DNA of 5,256 nucleotides, taken from positions 1-5,256 of the forward strand of contig JAOTUP010000184.1 of the NCBI GenBank assembly GCA_029863825.1, given 5' to 3'. Positions 1-5,256 of this stretch are shown piece by piece (position 1 is the stretch's first letter; each line of letters starts with the position of its first letter). Origin of the DNA: Acidobacteriota bacterium. Its GTDB lineage: Bacteria > Acidobacteriota > Thermoanaerobaculia > Multivoradales > JAHEKO01. The notes below the pieces were generated by a model, which had not been told where the DNA came from, searched no databases, and was given only the letters and a program-made list of their open reading frames with translations. A program made the position numbers and the translations under genes.

Positions 1-1
1 T

Positions 2-1660
2 TCTCACGACGACTTCATTCGGACCACCGAGCCCCGGCATCACCAGGCTGTCAGGGAGCTGATCCACCGGATCGCAGCTGCAGGAGATCTGTACGTCGCC
101 CAGCACGACGGCTGGTATTGTGCCTCGTGCGAGAGTTTCTACACCGAGAAGGAGCTCCGAGAGGATCGTTCCTGTCCCATTCACGAGAAGCCGACCGAAT
201 GGCACGCTGAAGAGAACGTTTTCTTTCGCCTCTCCAAGTATCAGGAGAAGCTGCTCGAGCTATACGATCGAGTACCTTCGTTCGTGCGGCCGGAAAGTCG
301 CGCCAACGAGGTCCGTAGCTTTGTGGCCTCGGGTCTCAGGGACTTGTCTGTAAGCCGGGTAGATCTTCCCTGGGGAGTGTCGTTCCCTGACCATCCGAAA
401 CAAACGGTATATGTGTGGTTGGACGCGCTCACCAACTATCTGAGTGTTCTTGGTTTCGGCGAGGAGTCCGCCGATTCATCCGCGTTTGAGACTTTTTGGA
501 ACGAACCGGAAGGCACGAGAATCCACCTTGTCGGCAAGGACATCCTGAGATTTCATGCCGTCTACTGGCCGGCGTTCCTGCTGTCGGCGGGGCTTCCGCT
601 CCCTTCCACTGTCTGGGCCCACGGTTGGTGGCTTCGGGACCAACGAAAGGTCTCGAAGTCAGTGGGAAACATCGTGCGACTGGATGAGCTGATGGGTCAA
701 TTCGGTAGCGATCCTGTTCGATATTTTCTGCTTCGCGACATGGTCTTCGGTCAAGACGCTTCATTCTCCGACGAAGCGTTCATCGATCGGTTCAACAGCG
801 ATCTCGCCAATGATCTCGGCAATACGGTAAGTCGGATCGTCAAGCTCTGCCGCCGGGCGTTCGGTGGCCGGACGCCCCCGGAAGCGTGCTCGAACAATCC
901 CGTCAAGGCAGCTGCGACGAAGGCGATCGCCGAGTATCGTGTGGCGATGGACGATCTCGCCTTTCATCAGGCTCTGGCCAGTCTGTGGCGACTGCTGGCT
1001 GAGGTCAATCAGTATCTCGTGTCGACGGAGCCGTGGAAACTCCTCAAGGACCCGGCAAACGAGTACCAGGTTGCGCGGATTCTGTGGAATGCCCTCGAAG
1101 GAGTGCGCTTGGTCGCGACCGGTCTGTTGCCGTTCATGCCGACATTGGCGCCCAAGGTCCTTGCGGCGGTTGGCGCGGCACGGCAGCCGGAGGGCTTGCC
1201 GGCGCTGGAGTGGGGCCATACACCTCTTGCCGTTGCACTGCCGGCATCTGGTTCACTGTTCCCGCGCGTGGACAAGCCTGCGTTTCTTGCCGGGGAAGAG
1301 GCAGACCCGCTGCCGGAGAGTGACGAAGAGGGGACCATGATCAGCATTGAGGACTTCTTTCGCAGTGAGCTCAAAGTAGCAACGATCACCGGCGCCGAGG
1401 CGATTCCGAAAGCCAGAAAGCTCTTGAAAGTCGAAATCGATCTTGGCGAGGGAGCTCCGAGGACGCTCGTCGCCGGGATCGCTGAACACTACACTCCCGA
1501 TGAACTTATCGGTCGCCAGGTCGTCGTCGTTGCGAATCTCCAGCCGGCAAAACTCATGGGTGTCGAATCTCAAGGCATGGTGCTGGCGGCTTCGCAAGAC
1601 GATCGTCCAATCCTCCTGCATCCAGATAGTCGGGTTCCGCCAGGAACGCCGGTCAAGTAG
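2..1660 (+). CDS. metG: Methionyl-tRNA synthetase with fused C-terminal tRNA-binding domain (5' end outside window)
   Basis: Cytoplasmic class I aminoacyl-tRNA synthetase that joins methionine to tRNA(Met) using ATP. The frame is open from base 2, so the N-terminus with the HIGH motif lies outside the window; 552 residues are visible. In order: FIRTTEPRHH (residues 6-14); a zinc knuckle with C40, C43, C58 and H61, the Cys-x2-Cys/Cys-x2-His form known from Thermus MetRS; VYVWLDALTNY; HLVGKDILRFHAVYWP; the KMSKS loop as KVSKS (216-220, bases 647-661), a conservative change; the helical anticodon-binding domain (DLANDLGNTVSR, PWKLLKDP); an acidic linker; and an EMAP/Trbp111-type OB fold from about residue 447, with the signature NLQPAKLMGVESQGM near its end. 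The stop is TAG, and tatD begins 8 nt later, so the two are probably co-transcribed. The GTG at 284 is internal and not the true start. The identification is secure. Confidence 0.97.
   Translation, partial: SHDDFIRTTEPRHHQAVRELIHRIAAAGDLYVAQHDGWYCASCESFYTEKELREDRSCPIHEKPTEWHAEENVFFRLSKYQEKLLELYDRVPSFVRPESRANEVRSFVASGLRDLSVSRVDLPWGVSFPDHPKQTVYVWLDALTNYLSVLGFGEESADSSAFETFWNEPEGTRIHLVGKDILRFHAVYWPAFLLSAGLPLPSTVWAHGWWLRDQRKVSKSVGNIVRLDELMGQFGSDPVRYFLLRDMVFGQDASFSDEAFIDRFNSDLANDLGNTVSRIVKLCRRAFGGRTPPEACSNNPVKAAATKAIAEYRVAMDDLAFHQALASLWRLLAEVNQYLVSTEPWKLLKDPANEYQVARILWNALEGVRLVATGLLPFMPTLAPKVLAAVGAARQPEGLPALEWGHTPLAVALPASGSLFPRVDKPAFLAGEEADPLPESDEEGTMISIEDFFRSELKVATITGAEAIPKARKLLKVEIDLGEGAPRTLVAGIAEHYTPDELIGRQVVVVANLQPAKLMGVESQGMVLAASQDDRPILLHPDSRVPPGTPVK
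1328..1339 (+). promoter_or_regulatory. Possible internal ribosome-binding site and ATG inside metG
   Basis: GAGG at 1328-1331 lies 5 nt before an in-frame ATG at 1337-1339. This is good Shine-Dalgarno spacing, placed exactly where the linker ends and the tRNA-binding OB fold begins (MISIEDFF). Initiation here would give a 107-residue free OB-fold protein, close in size to the free-standing Trbp111 of Aquifex. The GAGGGG run also encodes Glu-Gly in an acidic linker, so the match may be chance. Confidence 0.25.
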
Positions 1661-1668
1661 CGGCTGTC

Positions 1669-2493
1669 GTGGTTGCCGGCGAGTCTGTCGGACTTATCGA
1701 TTCGCACTGCCACCTGCAGTCTATTGATCCTGCTGCGTTGGAGCAGTTGCTGGATGCGGCGAGGGAGGCTGGCGTTCGCGGCTTCTTGGCGCCGGCGATC
1801 ACCCTGGCGGACAGCGAGCGACTCCTGGATCTGTGCCACACGCATGCGGACATCTGGTGCGCCGTGGGAGTGCATCCCCATGAAGCGAAGACCTGGTCGT
1901 CGGGTGACGATCTGCGGCTGCGGAATCTCCTGGACGAGCCGAAGGTCATCGCAGTGGGCGAATGCGGTCTGGATTTTCACTATGACTACTCCCCTCGAGA
2001 GATGCAGCTTTCGGTGATGAAAAGTCAGTGGGAGATCGCCATCGATGCTGATGTGCCGGTGGTCGTGCATAACAGGAACAGCAATGAGACGATGCTCGCA
2101 GCGCTGAGAGAGCCCGGATTCCACTGCCTGCAGGGTGTTTTTCATTCGTTCGCGGGCGGTGAGGTACTCGCTCGGGAGATCTTGAGAAGGGGATTCCGAC
2201 TCGGCTTTTCAGGCATGGTGACGTTTCCCGCTGCAGCCAACGTGCGCGACATCCTGCCTCTGACGCCCCTCGAGCGGCTGCTGGTCGAGACCGATACGCC
2301 ATACCTGGCGCCCGTTCCGCACCGAGGCAGGGAAAACCGCCCCGAATACGTTGTCGAGATAGCCAGGAGAATCGCTCGCGAGCTCGACATTCCGTGCAAG
2401 GACCTCTTCGCGACGACGACGGCAAACTTCTTTGCCCTGTTTCGTCGCTCCGGGAGGGCGGCCCCGGACGACGGCTCTTCGACGCTGAGCTAG
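1669..2493 (+). CDS. tatD: TatD family metal-dependent deoxyribonuclease
   Basis: Predicted cytoplasmic TIM-barrel hydrolase of the amidohydrolase superfamily. TatD proteins are Mg2+-dependent DNases implicated in DNA repair and turnover. The full metal-ligand set is visible: H13 and H15 in DSHCHL, E98 in GECGLDFHYD, H134 in VVVHNR, H159 in FHSFAGG, and D209 in ETDTPYLAP; GVHPH (67-71) is also present. Length is 274 residues, slightly above the usual 255-265; the family core ends near residue 258 (NFFALF), and the last 16 residues are a low-complexity tail encoded by a hairpin. The GTG start is the only usable start before DSHCHL. It has no clear Shine-Dalgarno sequence and sits 8 nt after the metG stop, suggesting translational coupling. 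metG-tatD adjacency is common in bacteria. Family assignment is secure; the exact substrate is not shown by sequence. Confidence 0.95.
   Translation: MVAGESVGLIDSHCHLQSIDPAALEQLLDAAREAGVRGFLAPAITLADSERLLDLCHTHADIWCAVGVHPHEAKTWSSGDDLRLRNLLDEPKVIAVGECGLDFHYDYSPREMQLSVMKSQWEIAIDADVPVVVHNRNSNETMLAALREPGFHCLQGVFHSFAGGEVLAREILRRGFRLGFSGMVTFPAAANVRDILPLTPLERLLVETDTPYLAPVPHRGRENRPEYVVEIARRIARELDIPCKDLFATTTANFFALFRRSGRAAPDDGSSTLS
2443..2473. terminator. GC-rich stem-loop at the convergent gene ends, terminator-like but without a T tract
   Basis: An 11-bp stem pairs 2443-2454 (C2448 bulged) with 2463-2473 around an 8-nt loop. The inner arm is TCCGGG/CCCGGA and the outer arm CGTCG/CGACG. It lies in the last codons of tatD and starts 16 nt beyond the NIF3-gene stop on the other strand, where a 3' UTR terminator would be expected. 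Neither side is followed by a run of T, so classic intrinsic termination in either direction is unproven. It could instead stabilise the 3' ends, slow RNA polymerase, or be coincidental in GC-rich coding sequence. Confidence 0.35.
2490..2493. other. Palindromic CTAG giving the stop codons of two convergent genes
   Basis: TAG at 2491-2493 ends tatD on the plus strand. The complement of 2490-2492 (CTA) reads TAG and ends the NIF3-family gene on the minus strand. The two coding regions therefore overlap by 3 bp inside one 4-bp palindrome, leaving no intergenic space. Confidence 0.95.
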
Positions 2494-3287
2494 ACTGGGT
2501 TCGGGACGTCCACGAAATCGGCCTCGATGCCGAAGCGGTCACGCACGTGTTCGCCGAGTGCTCGAATCCCGAGGCACTCGGTTGCGTAGTGCCCGGCGGC
2601 GACAAAGCATACGCCTGCTTCGTTGGCGAGGTTGCTGACCCATTCGCTGGCTTCACCGGTAATGAAGATATCGATTCCGGCGCCTATCGCCTCGTGCAAC
2701 AAGCTCTGGGCCGCACCGCTTACCACGGCGGCGGTAACCAGCCCGTCCGCTGGCCTCCTGCCGAGGAGCAGCGGCTCCTGCGCGAAGACACGGCGGCACC
2801 GTCGTGACAGCTCTTCGGTATCGAGGGAGGTCTCAAACACTCCGCGAAATCCGATCGGCGCATCACCAGCGACGCCGAAGCGTTCGAGTCCTTCGAGTCC
2901 GAGCGCTTTGGCGGCAAGGATGTTGTTGCCGACCTCGAGATGGGCATCGAGAGGCAAGTGATAGGCAATCAAGCTGAGTCGGCTCTCGATGAGCTGCGCG
3001 ACGCGTCGATAAAGAACTCCGGTGAGGGGCGAAGGTTGCTTCTCCCAGAACAGTCCGTGATGGACGAGGACGGCGTCCATTCCTCGCGCTGCAGCCACTT
3101 CAAAGAGCTCGGCGCATGCTGAGACGCCTGTGGCGATCTTCTTGATCGGGGTTCGGCCTTCCACCTGTAGGCCGTTGGGGCCGTAATCCTGAAACGCAGA
3201 GGACTCGAGGTAGGTATCGAGGTAGGTGACGAGATCCGCCAGCGGGACGGGCGTCTGGTTACTCGACGGAGGTTGGGGCCTCGTCAT
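2490..3287 (-). CDS. NIF3/DUF34 (YbgI-type) dinuclear metal centre protein
   Basis: Cytoplasmic protein of the NIF3/DUF34 family, whose members form toroidal hexamers with a two-metal site. They are often labelled 'GTP cyclohydrolase I type 2 homolog', but the physiological substrate is unsettled. The metal ligands are all recognisable: H76-H77 in LVHHGLFW, D114 in YHLPLDAH, and H233 and E237 in AGHYATE, with spacing matching E. coli YbgI. DYGPNGLQVEG (34-44) and ITGEASEW (209-216) are further family signatures. At 265 residues it is the short bacterial form, without the PII-like insertion of some homologues. The ATG start overlaps the last 29 nt of the upstream response regulator in another frame and has no Shine-Dalgarno sequence, so translation is probably coupled to that gene. 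The stop is shared with tatD through a CTAG palindrome. Family assignment is secure; function is open. Confidence 0.94.
   Translation of the reverse strand: MTRPQPPSSNQTPVPLADLVTYLDTYLESSAFQDYGPNGLQVEGRTPIKKIATGVSACAELFEVAAARGMDAVLVHHGLFWEKQPSPLTGVLYRRVAQLIESRLSLIAYHLPLDAHLEVGNNILAAKALGLEGLERFGVAGDAPIGFRGVFETSLDTEELSRRCRRVFAQEPLLLGRRPADGLVTAAVVSGAAQSLLHEAIGAGIDIFITGEASEWVSNLANEAGVCFVAAGHYATECLGIRALGEHVRDRFGIEADFVDVPNPV
3205..3227 (-). repeat. Short tandem duplication inside the NIF3-family gene
   Basis: TCGAGGTAGGT occurs at 3205-3215 and again at 3217-3227, a 12-nt period. On the minus strand it encodes Thr-Tyr-Leu-Asp followed by Thr-Tyr-Leu-Glu (residues 21-28). The reading frame is kept. 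It looks like a four-codon duplication in the first helix, ahead of the conserved DYGPNGLQV. Confidence 0.6.
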
Positions 3288-4386
3288 GCGGGTTTTGCAA
3301 CTGTTGTTTGATCGATTCGAACTCGGAGTGGCATGTCTGGAAGGCGTCTACGAGGTCCGGATCGAAGTGAGTAGCCCGGTCCCGGGTAATCCTCCGGATA
3401 GCCTCTTCGTGATCATAGGCAGGCTTGTAGGGACGATGGCTGGTGATTGCATCGTACGCGTCTGCCAGGGCGACAATTCGGGCCGCCAAAGGGATATCCT
3501 CACCGCTTATCCCGTTTGGATATCCGCTTCCGTCCCATTTCTCGTGATGGCTGTACGCAATCTCCATCGCCATCAACAGGAACGTATGGCCCTTGAAGGT
3601 CTCAATGACCGACTTGAGGGTGTCACCGCCGATAGTGGCGTGAGACTGCATGGTCGACATCTCGTCTTCTGTCAACGGACCGGGTTTCAGCAGGATGGCA
3701 TCTGGGATGCCGACCTTGCCGATGTCGTGAAGTGGACTCGATTTGTGGACCTGTTGAATAAAGTTGGAGTCGAGAGCCGGACCGTACTCGCCACGGCGAA
3801 GGGCTGAAGCGAGGCACTTCGAGTACGCTGCCATTCGATCCAGGTGAAGGCCAGTTCCACTGTCTCGGGACTCGGCCAGTTTTGCCAAGGTGATCAGCGC
3901 CAGGTCGCGGGTCTGGACCAGCTCCTGTGTCTGCGCCTGCACCATGCGCTCGAGATTGAGCCGGTACGCCTCATTCTGCTCGAGCAGGTGATAGCGTTCG
4001 AGGCCTCGCCTGATGGCGTTGGATAACTCCTCGAATTCGAAGGGCTTGATGAGGTAGTCGTACGCGCCTTCGCGTAAGCACTCGCGAACAATGGCCATAT
4101 CGTTCTGCCCGGACACCATCACAACTTGAGTGTTGGAGGAAAGCCTCTTGACTCGCCGCAGCAGGTCGAGACCGTCCATTTGCGGCATGTTTACGTCGGA
4201 GACAATCAGGGCTGGGCGTGGCTCTTGGACCGAAAGATGAAGGGCCTCCTGTCCGTTTTCCGCCGCGTGCACGACGAATCCCATGCTGCGAATCTGGTTC
4301 GCGAGGAGGCGCAGCACAGACGCATCGTCGTCGACGACAAGAACTTGATCTGGGAGCTCGGCGGCTTCGCTCCACGAGTTGATCAT
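3259..4386 (-). CDS. Response regulator with REC and HD-GYP domains (predicted c-di-GMP phosphodiesterase, RpfG-like)
   Basis: Predicted cytoplasmic two-component output protein that hydrolyses cyclic di-GMP under phosphorylation control. The receiver domain (about 13-130) has the acidic pair D19/D20, the phospho-acceptor D64 in SDVNMP, S92, and K114 in LIKPF. A Glu/Gln-rich, probably coiled-coil linker (about 131-165) leads to the HD-GYP domain (about 166-360). Metal and substrate residues look complete: E172, H181, H220-D221 with K224 (HDIGKVGIPD), H249, H280-H281 and D309, plus the GYP triplet at 288-290. There is no DNA-binding domain. The ATG is the only in-frame start after the pnp stop, 36 nt upstream; GAGG lies 10 nt before it, a weak site. 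No partner kinase is present in the window. The 3' end overlaps the NIF3-family gene by 29 nt. RpfG-like architecture is clear; whether the product is pGpG or GMP cannot be read from the sequence. Confidence 0.95.
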   Translation of the reverse strand: MINSWSEAAELPDQVLVVDDDASVLRLLANQIRSMGFVVHAAENGQEALHLSVQEPRPALIVSDVNMPQMDGLDLLRRVKRLSSNTQVVMVSGQNDMAIVRECLREGAYDYLIKPFEFEELSNAIRRGLERYHLLEQNEAYRLNLERMVQAQTQELVQTRDLALITLAKLAESRDSGTGLHLDRMAAYSKCLASALRRGEYGPALDSNFIQQVHKSSPLHDIGKVGIPDAILLKPGPLTEDEMSTMQSHATIGGDTLKSVIETFKGHTFLLMAMEIAYSHHEKWDGSGYPNGISGEDIPLAARIVALADAYDAITSHRPYKPAYDHEEAIRRITRDRATHFDPDLVDAFQTCHSEFESIKQQLQNPHDEAPTSVE

Positions 4387-4422
4387 GCCTGCATTGCCTC
4401 GTGTGCGGAGCGACGGTCGGCT
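4387..4422 (-). other. Short pnp/response-regulator spacer in frame with both genes
   Basis: This 36-nt gap is exactly 12 sense codons with no stop, so pnp and the regulator share one reading frame and are separated only by the TAA at 4423-4425. It holds GAGG 10 nt before the regulator ATG. It also holds an out-of-frame mini-ORF, ATG CAG GCA TGA, whose stop overlaps that ATG. I see no hairpin strong enough to be a terminator and no convincing promoter, which supports co-transcription. Confidence 0.7.
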
Positions 4423-5256
4423 TTAGCGCCGGTTTCGGCCGCCGCCTCCACCGCGACCGCCGCGATCACGGCCACCGCGATCGGAGTCCCGGCGCGGGCG
4501 ACGGGAGCCGCCGTCGGAGGCGTCCGACTTGGGGAGATGCTCGTAGTCGGCCGGGTCATAGTCAGGTGACTCCATGATCACGACCTTGCGAGACAAGCGC
4601 ACCTTGTTGTGCTCGTCGATGTTTATGACCTTGACCGTGACCTCGTCGCCCTCCTTAACGATATCAGATACTTCATTAACCCGATAGGGAGCCATCTCAC
4701 TGATGTGTAACAGACCGTCGGTGCCCGGAAGGATCTGTACGAATGCGCCGTACGGCTCAACCCGGCGGACGATACCGGTATACACTTTCCCGATTTCCGC
4801 GCTTTCAGTGAGGCGCTCGATCATTTCGATCGCCTGTCTGGCGGCGATGCCGTCTGGCGAGGCGATCGTCACGCTTCCATCGTTGTCGACGTCTATTTCG
4901 CAGCCCGTCTCCTCGATGATCGAGCGGATGGTCTTACCTCCTGGCCCGATGATGTCGCGGATCTTCTCTTTGGGGATCTGAAGTGTGTGGAGTCTCGGTG
5001 CATACTGGGATAATTCAGGTCTGGGCGCGGCGATCTGGGCCTCCATGAGGTCGAGGATATGAAGTCGTCCGGCCAAGGCTTGCTGCAATGCCTGCTTCAT
5101 GATCTCTCTGGTGACGCCGGTGATCTTTATGTCCATCTGCAACGCAGTGATGCCCTGGCGCGTGCCGGCCACCTTGAAGTCCATGTCGCCATAATGGTCT
5201 TCCTGGCCGGCAATGTCTGAAAGGACGGCGAATCGGTCACCACTCTTCACGAGGCC
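4423..5256 (-). CDS. pnp: Polyribonucleotide nucleotidyltransferase (PNPase), C-terminal part (5' end outside window)
   Basis: PNPase is a trimeric 3'-to-5' phosphorolytic exoribonuclease of RNA decay, often part of an RNA degradosome. The last 277 residues are visible, and the frame runs off the right edge. They begin in the second RNase PH core with GLVKSGDRFAVL and EDHYGDMDFKVAGT; D20 and D26 of the fragment match E. coli catalytic D486 and D492. QGITALQMDIKI follows, then a KH domain (about 93-150, IPKEKIRDIIGPGGKTI), an S1 domain (about 155-224, GKVYTGIVRRVEPYGAFVQI to VRLSRK), an acidic spacer, and a strongly basic Arg/Gly tail (about 252-277). The catalytic ligands and both RNA-binding domains appear intact. 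It heads a minus-strand cluster with the HD-GYP regulator and the NIF3-family gene. The stop is TAA, in the same frame as the regulator. The identification is secure. Confidence 0.97.
   Translation of the reverse strand, partial: GLVKSGDRFAVLSDIAGQEDHYGDMDFKVAGTRQGITALQMDIKITGVTREIMKQALQQALAGRLHILDLMEAQIAAPRPELSQYAPRLHTLQIPKEKIRDIIGPGGKTIRSIIEETGCEIDVDNDGSVTIASPDGIAARQAIEMIERLTESAEIGKVYTGIVRRVEPYGAFVQILPGTDGLLHISEMAPYRVNEVSDIVKEGDEVTVKVINIDEHNKVRLSRKVVIMESPDYDPADYEHLPKSDASDGGSRRPRRDSDRGGRDRGGRGGGGGRNRR

Noticed and set aside
284..286. GTG at 284 as the start of the methionyl-tRNA synthetase
   Set aside because: The frame is open back to base 2 and encodes conserved MetRS sequence, including the zinc knuckle, so this is an internal valine.
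1570..2145. 191-codon minus-strand reading frame opposite metG and tatD
   Set aside because: It is entirely antisense to two well-supported genes, and its translation shows no family motif.
1946..2656. 236-codon minus-strand reading frame spanning the convergent junction
   Set aside because: It is antisense to tatD and in another frame of the NIF3-family gene, is rich in Ser, Arg and Pro, and has no recognisable motif. It is a shadow of GC-rich codon usage.
2394..2807. 137-codon plus-strand reading frame continuing past tatD
   Set aside because: It overlaps the end of tatD in another frame and is antisense to the conserved C-terminal half of the NIF3-family gene.
3226..3807. 193-codon plus-strand reading frame opposite the HD-GYP regulator
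   Set aside because: It covers the conserved HD-GYP domain on the other strand; no independent domain or ribosome-binding site was seen.
4327..4338. Perfect 12-bp palindrome GTCGTCGACGAC as a possible operator
   Set aside because: It is fully explained by GTC and GAC codons for the Val-Val-Asp-Asp motif of the receiver domain.
4384..4395. Mini-ORF ATG CAG GCA TGA overlapping the regulator start as a leader peptide
   Set aside because: It is only three codons long, with GAGG just 2 nt upstream. No leader function can be supported from so short a match.
1..5256. CRISPR arrays, tRNA or rRNA genes, insertion sequences, riboswitches, toxin-antitoxin or defence genes
   Set aside because: Nearly every base is used by five housekeeping or signalling genes; no spaced repeats, tRNA-like folds, transposase motifs or inverted terminal repeats were seen.

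Overview
This is a gene-dense, GC-rich bacterial chromosomal window (roughly 60% GC by eye) with five protein genes and almost no intergenic DNA. All five belong to known families and look intact. There is no sign of a mobile element, CRISPR array, RNA gene or recently acquired DNA. The organism cannot be named from this sequence. The clues are a MetRS of the Thermus-like type (single Cys-x2-Cys / Cys-x2-His zinc knuckle, fused C-terminal tRNA-binding domain), a PNPase with an Arg/Gly-rich tail, and an HD-GYP response regulator. These fit a free-living, GC-rich Gram-negative-type lineage such as Acidobacteriota or a similar phylum; that placement is inference.

Layout: the plus strand carries metG (5' end outside the window, ending at 1660) and, 8 nt later, tatD (1669-2493). 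The minus strand, read from the right edge, carries pnp (5' end outside the window, ending at 4423), a REC/HD-GYP response regulator 36 nt downstream (4386-3259), and a NIF3/DUF34 family gene that overlaps the regulator by 29 nt (3287-2490). The two clusters converge, and tatD and the NIF3 gene end in one shared CTAG palindrome (2490-2493). No promoter was identified; those of both clusters probably lie outside the window.

Function: metG charges tRNA(Met), TatD is a metal-dependent nuclease, PNPase degrades RNA, and the NIF3-family protein is a dinuclear-metal enzyme of uncertain substrate. The one signalling gene is the response regulator, a predicted phosphorylation-controlled c-di-GMP phosphodiesterase. 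It sits directly behind pnp, in the same reading frame, with only one stop codon and 12 sense codons between them.

I found no wholly new system. The points most worth a second look are the pnp/HD-GYP/NIF3 cluster, a terminator-like hairpin that lies inside the non-conserved tail of tatD, a well-placed internal ribosome-binding site in metG that could yield a free tRNA-binding domain, and the Arg/Gly-rich PNPase tail.
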